Positions 1 to 5,199 of a stretch of 6,293 nt of DNA are shown here, one piece after another (within the stretch, counting starts at the first letter, position 1; each line of letters opens with the position of its first letter). Under the pieces are notes generated by a model. It saw only the letters and a program-made list of their open reading frames with translations. It was not told the origin of the DNA and did not search any database. The DNA lies in NCBI GenBank assembly GCA_044337515.1, contig JBIINK010000082.1:1-6293 (forward strand). The letters are read 5' to 3'. The stretch is from CAJBVG01 sp044337515. Its GTDB lineage: Bacteria; Bacteroidota; Bacteroidia; Sphingobacteriales; Sphingobacteriaceae. A program made the position numbers and the translations under genes.

Positions 1-1
1 A

Positions 2-1240
2 CATACCGCGATAGAATTTTATAATGAGAGTACGGGATGGTCTGGTGGATTTAATACAAGCACCACCACTGGTGGTATATTCAAATTAACAAGTTCTGCA
101 ATGGTGGCAAATATAACACCACCAACAAGTACCACTTTTTGTGATAATGGATCATTAGTATTAACAGCAAATGTTGGTGCTAATTTTACTTATCAATGGT
201 ATAAAAATGGCGTTGTTTTAACAAATGATACTACTATTAATTACACAGCCACTACTTCAGGTACTTATACTGTTGAGGTAATAGATGGAATTTGTTCAGC
301 TTTGTCTGATGCCGTAATATTAACAACAGTTCCAGGTCCATCGGTACCAACATTACAAGCAACTATTACGAATTTTTGTGTTGGTGATAGTGCATTGTTG
401 CAATGTGTGCAATCAGCTACAGCTTACAAATGGTACAGGAACAATGTAGAAATAATTGGAGCAACAAGTCAGACATATTATGCTACCACTTCTGGTAGTT
501 ATACTGTTCGAGTTGGAAATGCTGCGAATTGTTTTACAGAATCGATTGCAGTTTCTGTAACTGCTGTTCCAAAACCTGCTAAACCGAATGTATTATTTTC
601 AGGCGACACTGAACTTTGCGATGGTGAACAAATAATGTTTACATCGAGCGCAGTTTCAAATAACCAATGGTATAAAGATGGGTCTGCAATTTCAGGTGCA
701 ACAGGTCAAAATATTGTTGTTGCTACTACTGGTTCATTTACTGTTGAAGTTAGTTCTTTAACCAATTGCAGCACAAGTTCAGATGCCGTACAAGTTAATA
801 TGCATCCGCTACCTGCACAACCTACAATTACTGTCGATTCATTAACGTTAACATCTTCTTCTGCGAATGCATATCAATGGTATAAAGATGAAAACATTAT
901 TGTAAATGCGACTACACAAAATTATACAGTTTCAAGTACTGGATCGTACAAGGTAAGAATTAAAGACCTTGCCGATTGTGAAGCATTTTCAGATACCGTG
1001 AATTTCCTTCTTTCTGGAATTTCAAATTACACTAATCAAATTATACAAGTTTATCCAAATCCAGTTAATGATATTTTAAGAGTATCGGGAATTGGGTATC
1101 GAGTTACTGTTTACAATTACTTAGGTGAAAAAGTTATGGAGAGAGAATTAGTGGACGGGCAAATAAATGTAAGTTCATTACCTACAGGAATATATATATT
1201 GAAGACAGAAGAGGGGATAGCGAGATTTGTGAAATATTAA
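2..1240 (+). CDS. 3' part of a secreted Ig-like repeat protein with T9SS type A sorting domain (5' end outside window)
   Basis: This is probably a large cell-surface or secreted protein, adhesin-like, exported through the Sec pathway and then the type IX secretion system. The frame is open from base 2, so the ATG at 101 is internal and the gene starts left of the window; 412 residues are visible. After about 35 residues that I do not recognise come four Ig-like repeats, each with a (Q/K)WY(K/R) core (codons near 194, 428, 665 and 875) and a later TSGSYTV-type strand. Repeats 1 to 3 carry a Cys pair (FCDNG/GICS, FCVGD/NCFT, LCDGE/NCST). Repeat 4 lacks the first Cys and is about 9 residues shorter. 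From about base 1046 there is a classic sorting domain: VYPNPVNDILRVSG, VTVYNYLGEKV, then LPTGIYILKTEEG and a terminal RFVKY. Ligand and substrate cannot be inferred. The gene faces the Omp28-like gene. A 7-bp triplication lies in the sorting-domain coding sequence. Confidence 0.9.
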   Translation, partial: HTAIEFYNESTGWSGGFNTSTTTGGIFKLTSSAMVANITPPTSTTFCDNGSLVLTANVGANFTYQWYKNGVVLTNDTTINYTATTSGTYTVEVIDGICSALSDAVILTTVPGPSVPTLQATITNFCVGDSALLQCVQSATAYKWYRNNVEIIGATSQTYYATTSGSYTVRVGNAANCFTESIAVSVTAVPKPAKPNVLFSGDTELCDGEQIMFTSSAVSNNQWYKDGSAISGATGQNIVVATTGSFTVEVSSLTNCSTSSDAVQVNMHPLPAQPTITVDSLTLTSSSANAYQWYKDENIIVNATTQNYTVSSTGSYKVRIKDLADCEAFSDTVNFLLSGISNYTNQIIQVYPNPVNDILRVSGIGYRVTVYNYLGEKVMERELVDGQINVSSLPTGIYILKTEEGIARFVKY

Positions 1241-1370
1241 GTAGAATGTATTAAGTACATTGTATTAAGTACAATGTATCAGGTACATTGTATTAAGTAT
1301 AATGTAAAAAGTACAATTAAATTAATACATAATACAGCTTACATAATACTTAATACAATTTACATAGTAC
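1234..1370. repeat. Inverted pair of 7-bp-period GTANNNN arrays
   Basis: From 1241 to 1317 there are eleven consecutive 7-mers, each beginning GTA (for example gtacatt and gtattaa, which alternate). From 1322 to 1370 seven consecutive 7-mers end in TAC, so they are the same GTANNNN unit read on the minus strand. Only bases 1318-1321 separate the two arms. The 7-mer at 1234-1240, which contains the TAA stop of the upstream gene, differs from gtattaa by one base, so the array appears to start inside the coding sequence. The right arm stops two bases before the terminator stem. Transcribed from either side, the arms could pair imperfectly into a long A/U-rich hairpin. The function is unknown. 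Confidence 0.85.
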
Positions 1371-1372
1371 AT

Positions 1373-1408
1373 AAAAAAAGCTCCTTCGATTTCGAAGGAG
1401 CTTTTTTT
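1373..1408. terminator. Bidirectional rho-independent terminator between convergent genes
   Basis: A perfect 17-bp stem has the left arm AAAAAAAGCTCCTTCGA at 1373-1389, two bases TT, and the exact reverse complement at 1392-1408. The A7 and T7 ends give a U-tract on both strands, so it can end transcription of both the Ig-repeat gene (plus) and the Omp28-like gene (minus). Confidence 0.93.
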
Positions 1409-1457
1409 AGAATTTAGAATTTAGAATTTAGAATTTCTTTATTCTTAGTTCTTAATT
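1409..1457. repeat. 7-bp tandem array (AGAATTT x4, then three CTTNNTT units) overlapping the downstream stop codon
   Basis: Four perfect copies of AGAATTT occupy 1409-1436, directly after the terminator. The 7-base phase continues with ctttatt (1437-1443), cttagtt (1444-1450) and cttaatt (1451-1457). The stop codon (1445-1447, minus strand) and the last codons of the Omp28-like gene lie within these last two units. The perfect part is certain; the continuation into the gene is weaker. Confidence 0.8.
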
Positions 1458-3478
1458 AATTTCAAAGTAGTAGGATAATTATCAACCATAATTTTCACTA
1501 GGTATAATCCAGAACTTAATTCAGATAATTGAATTGGTAAATTCATTTCACCATTCAACATACCGTAATTTTTAGTTCCAACTTTAGCACCATTCATGTT
1601 GTAAATTTCCACTTGAATATTAGCTTCTTTTACTAATGATAACATGATGTTTGAAACTTCAGTACCTGGGTTAGGAGCAATATGAATTGCATCTGGTCCA
1701 GCTAATTTATCAATACCAGTAAGGTTACCACCAATTTCAGTTCCGATGATATAACCATTTGTTACTGCAGTGTTAATTCTACTAGTGCTTGCATTAACTG
1801 TAGCACCATTAGGATCTAACATCATACCGATAATATTCATTTTAGATGCATTCCAAGTTGCAGGTAAAATATAACTAAACGTATACGTTACTGATTGTCC
1901 ACTGTCTGTTGAAACGCCAAATGCATTTGGATAACCATCAAAACTTGGGCTAATATGACGAGCAACGTGATCGTAAATCATTTTACTTGCAGCAACTGGG
2001 TTTGTTAATAATTCAAATCCACCCATTGCACCATTCGCACCACCTGAATATATATTCGCTTGGTTGTAAGCAGAACCAGTACCACGTACACTGTCTTGGC
2101 TTAATACACATGCGATACGATAATCGCCAGCGATATCTTTGTTTAATGTTGTTGTGATCGAAACTTTTAATTCTCTAGTTACAGCGTCGTAAGTTGCACC
2201 ATTTTTCAACGTTGCATCTGGAGCCATTACAATTTGATCAATAAAGCTAATCTCTAAATCACTAGGGTCGATTACACTTGAACGATCAATTAATACACTT
2301 GGATATCCTGGGATAGCTGCACTAACTGCTGCATCATATTCTGTAACTGTCATCGGATCTGCATTATGTACTGCAATTCCTGCAAAGTATCCATCGTAGT
2401 TTTTAGACATCATGTCCATGAAAACTGCACCACGTGGGCACCATTGACACCATGTTCCTGTACCTTCTTCAGCTAAAACGATTTTGCCGTCAGCTGGGAC
2501 TACAGTTCTAATAAATATCGTTTTAGAATTATCTGTACTGTCATCATCATTTGCTAAACCATTGATATTGCTAATTGTTAATGTAACTGTATCATTGTTT
2601 AAAGGTAAAATGAAATCTTCTGTAAGATTTAATTTATACTCAGCTAATTTTGCAATGTTTAAGCCTGTTAAGTTTTTAGTAATTGCAGTTCCTTTATGTG
2701 TTAAACTGAAATCGAATGATGTAATTGCTGAATCACCTAAGTTTCTGAATGAAACTTTTGGTTTACGAACTTGACCAACTAAACCATTTGGAATATTAAT
2801 TGTACCTACCGCAGCATTAACTTGAGGTAGAGTATATGGAGTAAGTGAATACGAAACATCATCTACCCAAAAACTTGCAGATGCATTTGCTGGATAAATG
2901 TCTATTGAAGCAATTTTATTTGTAATGTTTGAGAAGGTTCCAACAGAAACGCTATCAACAAACACTTCCCATTGGTTAGTGCTTAAATTAGCTTTCACTT
3001 TTAATTGATACCATTGGTTTTGTGGGTATGATGCAGTGATAAATGTAGTCGATGCATTGTTGATTTGTAATGATCCATCAGCATTCATATAGCAATCCAT
3101 AGCCCAAGTAGTACCAATTATGTTTTCCGCTTGGAAATTGAAGTAAGCAGTTTTGTTCGTTGGAACTTTAAACCATGCTTTAAATTCAAATATGCCTTGA
3201 GTGTGTGGTCCTGCAAAAGGTAAAACCACATCTGCTGGTCCGCCAGTAGTACTAGTAGAAGAGAAGTAGATTGAATTTGTGCCACTGTGTGCTGCAGTAG
3301 TCACTACATTCACATCTTCTGTACCGCCATCGGCATTACTCCAAGTCGTCCAGTTTGGCGACTGTGGGCCTAATTTGATACCTGAAGTATAGCTATCGAA
3401 ATTATCCGAAAATGATTGTGATTTCGCGGAAATCGTTCCTAAAGCAAATAGCATTAAAAGTAAACATGTTTTTTTCAT
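1445..3478 (-). CDS. Secreted Omp28-family thioredoxin-fold protein with LamG-like domain and T9SS sorting domain
   Basis: This is a secreted or surface-anchored protein of 677 residues. A signal peptide covers residues 1-20 (MKK, hydrophobic core, then AKS before Gln21). Residues 23-215 form a beta-rich region resembling a LamG/concanavalin jelly roll (FSDNFDSY at its start, FWVDDVSY at its end). Residues 218-325 look like a CARDB/Ig-type domain. Residues 330-590 match the Omp28-related family: GTWCQWCPRG places a CxxC at Cys344 and Cys347, and GYPSVLID gives a candidate cis-proline at Pro393, so a thioredoxin-like fold with a possible thiol redox role is likely. Residues 598-677 are a type A sorting domain (APNPG at 601-605, VEIYNMNGAKV, SSGLYLVKI, LKLIKN end). 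The substrate is unknown. The start ATG follows an A/T-rich leader with no Shine-Dalgarno sequence. It is divergent from the universal stress gene and convergent with the Ig-repeat gene. Confidence 0.9.
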   Translation of the reverse strand: MKKTCLLLMLFALGTISAKSQSFSDNFDSYTSGIKLGPQSPNWTTWSNADGGTEDVNVVTTAAHSGTNSIYFSSTSTTGGPADVVLPFAGPHTQGIFEFKAWFKVPTNKTAYFNFQAENIIGTTWAMDCYMNADGSLQINNASTTFITASYPQNQWYQLKVKANLSTNQWEVFVDSVSVGTFSNITNKIASIDIYPANASASFWVDDVSYSLTPYTLPQVNAAVGTINIPNGLVGQVRKPKVSFRNLGDSAITSFDFSLTHKGTAITKNLTGLNIAKLAEYKLNLTEDFILPLNNDTVTLTISNINGLANDDDSTDNSKTIFIRTVVPADGKIVLAEEGTGTWCQWCPRGAVFMDMMSKNYDGYFAGIAVHNADPMTVTEYDAAVSAAIPGYPSVLIDRSSVIDPSDLEISFIDQIVMAPDATLKNGATYDAVTRELKVSITTTLNKDIAGDYRIACVLSQDSVRGTGSAYNQANIYSGGANGAMGGFELLTNPVAASKMIYDHVARHISPSFDGYPNAFGVSTDSGQSVTYTFSYILPATWNASKMNIIGMMLDPNGATVNASTSRINTAVTNGYIIGTEIGGNLTGIDKLAGPDAIHIAPNPGTEVSNIMLSLVKEANIQVEIYNMNGAKVGTKNYGMLNGEMNLPIQLSELSSGLYLVKIMVDNYPTTLKLIKN

Positions 3479-3557
3479 AAGTTTAAATTAAAAGTGTTTA
3501 TAATCAGTAAATATTCAAAAAAATATCAGATAACACAAATACTCAGTCTAATAGTGC

Positions 3558-3585
3558 TTAAAATATGATGATTATCATATTTTAA
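3558..3585. promoter_or_regulatory. Perfect 12-bp inverted repeat, candidate CRP/FNR-family operator
   Basis: The arms TTAAAATATGAT (3558-3569) and ATCATATTTTAA (3574-3585) are exact reverse complements around a GATT centre. The core TGAT-N4-ATCA is that of FNR-type boxes (TTGAT-N4-ATCAA in E. coli); each five-base half-site matches at four positions. Its centre lies 65 bases upstream of the universal stress protein ATG and about 93 bases upstream of the Omp28-like ATG. There is no T-tract, so a terminator role is unlikely. The regulator is inferred, not seen. Confidence 0.6.
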
Positions 3586-3602
3586 TAGGTAGATAATACC
3601 TA
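3586..3602. promoter_or_regulatory. Second short inverted repeat TAGGTA-N5-TACCTA
   Basis: TAGGTA (3586-3591) and TACCTA (3597-3602) are exact reverse complements around GATAA. It directly abuts the larger inverted repeat and overlaps the first two bases of the candidate -7 element, which is a position for a repressor or second regulator. With six-base arms it could be chance. Confidence 0.35.
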
Positions 3603-3608
3603 CCATTG
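3601..3608 (+). promoter_or_regulatory. Candidate Bacteroidota -7 promoter element of the universal stress gene
   Basis: TACCATTG matches the Bacteroidota -7 consensus TAnnTTTG at all but one fixed position. It predicts a transcript start near 3612-3615 and a leader of roughly 22-25 bases. There is no TTTG -33 element about 20 bases upstream; the inverted repeat lies there instead, as expected for an activator-dependent promoter. Confidence 0.45.
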
Positions 3609-3636
3609 TATTATAAAACACCAAGAATACAGAATT

Positions 3637-4542
3637 ATGAAACCTATTAACATCAAAAAGATTTTAATTCCTATAGATTTTTCGGAATTATCAACTTACG
3701 CTATTGAGTATGCCTTGCAAATTGCGAAAGTGCATACTTCGCAAATAACTTTTATCCATGTTGTTGAAGACATGTTGAATTTTAGTGTACCAGGAGATTT
3801 CGTGCTTACAACCGAAGAATTTATCGAAAAAGAAAAAGCATTAGAATCGATAAAAAATGAAAGATTAACTCATTTTGCAAAATTGATGAGCGAGAAATAC
3901 AGTTACGACTTTAGCGCTACAGTAATATTTGGAAAAAGCCATCGTGCAGTAAACGATTATGTAAAGTCAGAACAAATTGACTTATTAGTAATGAGTACTC
4001 ACGGAGTGAGTGGATTTAGAGAATTCATTATTGGAAGTAATGCAGTACGTATGATTACTGAATGTTCTTGTCCGGTATTATCGGTTCAAAAGCCAATGAA
4101 AACTGGTGGGTTCAAAAAAATATTATTACCTTTTAATGATGATCCGTTTTCTCGTCAAAAAGTTAACGTTGCAATACAACTTTCTAAATGGTTCGAAGCA
4201 GAAATTAGCTGTTTAGGAATTGAAAACGAAGGGGAACAAAGTCACCTTGTTAAAATGGAAAGAGAAGCTCATCAAATCGATTCATATTTAACCGAACATG
4301 GAGTGAAACATACAATGGAAATTGTTAAAAATTCTAACCTTTCTAAAGCAGTTTTAAGTTACGGTAAAGAAATCAATGCTGATTTATTAATTGTAATGGC
4401 CGACATGGAAAAAGAAGACATTGTTGAATATATTATGGGACCAGTTTCACAGCAATTAATTAACCATTCAGAGATTCCGGTATTAAGTGTGCAACCGACT
4501 AGACACCCTGATACTATTGACTTACATCCATACGGATGGTAA
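3637..4542 (+). CDS. Tandem-domain universal stress protein (UspA family)
   Basis: This is a cytoplasmic stress protein of 301 residues with two UspA domains, the common Bacteroidota form. Domain 1 (about 1-152) opens with KKILIPIDFSELS, where Asp is at the usual nucleotide-site position. It has the ATP loop STHG-x9-GS at residues 120-134 (Gly123, Gly133, Ser134), although the first Gly of the G-x2-G-x9-G(S/T) motif is Ser120. It ends in CPVLSVQKP. Domain 2 (about 157-290) opens with FKKILLPFNDD and ends in IPVLSVQP, but its loop reads MADMEKED...MGP (254-269). It therefore lacks the glycines and the Ser/Thr and probably does not bind ATP like domain 1. The tail after 290 is short and His/Asp-rich. 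The ATG at 3637 follows an A/T-rich leader with no Shine-Dalgarno sequence. The upstream FNR-like palindrome suggests induction at low oxygen or redox stress (inference). It is a single-gene unit ended by the terminator at 4596-4632. Confidence 0.93.
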   Translation: MKPINIKKILIPIDFSELSTYAIEYALQIAKVHTSQITFIHVVEDMLNFSVPGDFVLTTEEFIEKEKALESIKNERLTHFAKLMSEKYSYDFSATVIFGKSHRAVNDYVKSEQIDLLVMSTHGVSGFREFIIGSNAVRMITECSCPVLSVQKPMKTGGFKKILLPFNDDPFSRQKVNVAIQLSKWFEAEISCLGIENEGEQSHLVKMEREAHQIDSYLTEHGVKHTMEIVKNSNLSKAVLSYGKEINADLLIVMADMEKEDIVEYIMGPVSQQLINHSEIPVLSVQPTRHPDTIDLHPYGW

Positions 4543-4547
4543 CCGAT

Positions 4548-4587
4548 TCGAAATTTCGAAGGGTCGAAACGTCGAATTGTCGAAAAA
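4548..4587. repeat. 8-bp-period array TCGAANNN x5
   Basis: TCGAA recurs at exactly 8-base steps, at 4548, 4556, 4564, 4572 and 4580, with variable three-base spacers. It begins five bases after the stop codon of the universal stress gene and ends eight bases before the terminator stem. Bases 4547-4560 form a perfect self-palindrome, TTCGAAATTTCGAA, and 13 of these bases recur in the array on the other side of the terminator. Confidence 0.85.
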
Positions 4588-4595
4588 ATTAATAC

Positions 4596-4632
4596 AAAAA
4601 AAGTCCTCATATTTTCATAGAGGACTTTTTTT
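4596..4632. terminator. Bidirectional rho-independent terminator between the stress protein and HU genes
   Basis: The left arm AAAAAAAGTCCTC (4596-4608) and right arm GAGGACTTTTTTT (4620-4632) are a perfect 13-bp stem around an 11-base loop. With A7 and T7 ends it serves both convergent genes. Its design matches the terminator at 1373-1408. Confidence 0.92.
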
Positions 4633-4642
4633 ATGAAACTTT

Positions 4643-4690
4643 GCTAATTCGCATGTTCGCAAATTCGCTAGTTCGAAATTTCGAGATTAC
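4643..4690. repeat. 8-bp-period array GNNNNTTC x5 running into the HU stop codon
   Basis: TTCG recurs at 4648, 4656, 4664, 4672 and 4680, again at exact 8-base steps. On the minus strand the unit reads GAANNNNC, so the array is broadly inverted relative to the TCGAANNN array across the terminator. In the same phase a last, degenerate unit (gagattac, 4683-4690) contains the HU stop codon. Confidence 0.82.
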
Positions 4691-4962
4691 TTGTTAACGG
4701 TTTTCGCTAACGCAGCACCTGCTTTAAATTTAGCAACTTTCTTAGCAGCAATTTTAATTGCTTTACCAGTTTTTGGGTTACGACCCATACGAGCTGGTCT
4801 TTTAGTTACTGAAAAAGTACCGAAACCAACTAACGTTAATTTGTCACCTTTTTTTAATGCTTTAGAAGTTGCATCTAAAAATGCATCTAATGCTCTACCT
4901 GAATCAGCTTTTGTAAGCTTCGATCCTGAAGCGATTGCTTCGATTAATTCTGCTTTGTTCAT
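4687..4962 (-). CDS. hup: HU family DNA-binding protein
   Basis: This is a small histone-like nucleoid protein that binds and bends DNA as a dimer. At 91 residues it has the usual HU length. The N-terminal helical dimerisation part (about 1-38) begins MNKAELIEAIA. It is followed by the GFGTFSV signature (46-52) and the DNA-binding arm with RPARMGRNPKTG (55-66), in which Arg61-Asn62-Pro63 holds the intercalating proline. The end is rich in Lys and Ala, as expected. No residue of the core motif is missing. It is convergent with the stress protein gene and shares its terminator. A terminator-like hairpin upstream suggests that it is transcribed separately from the ketoacyl synthase gene. The start codon has no Shine-Dalgarno sequence. 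Confidence 0.97.
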   Translation of the reverse strand: MNKAELIEAIASGSKLTKADSGRALDAFLDATSKALKKGDKLTLVGFGTFSVTKRPARMGRNPKTGKAIKIAAKKVAKFKAGAALAKTVNK

Positions 4963-5006
4963 AATTGTACAGTTAATAAATGTTAATTAATATTTGTTTT
5001 TTTTAT

Positions 5007-5020
5007 GTTTCTTCTGAAAC
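5007..5020. promoter_or_regulatory. Small inverted repeat in the HU leader
   Basis: GTTTC (5007-5011) and GAAAC (5016-5020) flank TTCT, about 45 bases upstream of the HU ATG. It could be a leader hairpin or a protein site. The arms are only five bases, so the support is weak. Confidence 0.25.
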
Positions 5021-5063
5021 GCCTTATTTTGTTATATAAAAGAAGAAGTAAATTCTCGTAATA

Positions 5064-5076
5064 GCAAGTTACTTGC
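5064..5076. promoter_or_regulatory. Perfect 13-bp palindrome upstream of HU
   Basis: GCAAGT, a central T, and ACTTGC form a perfect palindrome about 100 bases upstream of the HU start codon. The one-base centre makes a hairpin unlikely, so a dimeric protein site is the more natural reading. I find no TAnnTTTG element nearby to anchor a promoter. Confidence 0.35.
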
Positions 5077-5101
5077 GAAAAAAAATTATTCACATTGTGT
5101 T

Positions 5102-5125
5102 AAAAAAAAAGTCCTACTTAATAGG
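5102..5125 (-). terminator. Probable terminator of the ketoacyl synthase III gene
   Basis: Read on the minus strand, CCTA-TTAAG-TAGG is followed by AC and then nine T (5110-5102). The stem is only four pairs, but the T-tract is long and lies about 75 bases past the stop codon. It would separate this gene from HU. Further upstream, 5151-5161 and 5177-5185 form another imperfect stem (GAT-GTAATG arms with a GC bulge) that may help to end or stabilise the message. Confidence 0.5.
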
Positions 5126-5199
5126 TTTTATTGGGTTTCTAGACTTGAAAGATGCGTAATGGCTTGTAATAGTATGCATTACATCAGAATAGCGCCTAA

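Noticed and set aside
101..103. ATG as the start of the Ig-repeat gene
   Set aside because: The same frame is open to base 2 with sensible codons, there is no signal peptide after this Met, and the first Ig repeat follows at once. It is an internal Met of a truncated gene.
2484..2774. 96-codon open frame on the plus strand
   Set aside because: It lies wholly antisense to the well-supported Omp28-like gene and its product has no recognisable domain; a shadow frame.
3462..3478. Lipoprotein signal for the Omp28-like protein because of Cys5
   Set aside because: Cys5 precedes the hydrophobic core and is not in a lipobox; an AKS-type signal peptidase I site at residues 18-20 fits better.
3479..3557. 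Consensus Bacteroidota promoter for the Omp28-like gene
   Set aside because: Reading the minus strand I found only a poor TATTTTTTTG-like match with a wrongly spaced TTTG, so I do not call a promoter.
4359..4610. 83-codon open frame on the minus strand
   Set aside because: It overlaps the stress protein gene in antisense and runs across the terminator hairpin and the TCGAANNN array, which is not plausible for a gene.
4548..4690. CRISPR-like or mobile-element reading of the 8-bp arrays
   Set aside because: Units of 8 bases with 3-4 variable bases are far too short for CRISPR repeats and spacers, and there is no transposase, terminal repeat or cas gene.
4691..4990. 99-codon open frame on the plus strand
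   Set aside because: It mirrors the HU gene almost completely and encodes a low-complexity hydrophobic product; HU on the other strand is certain.
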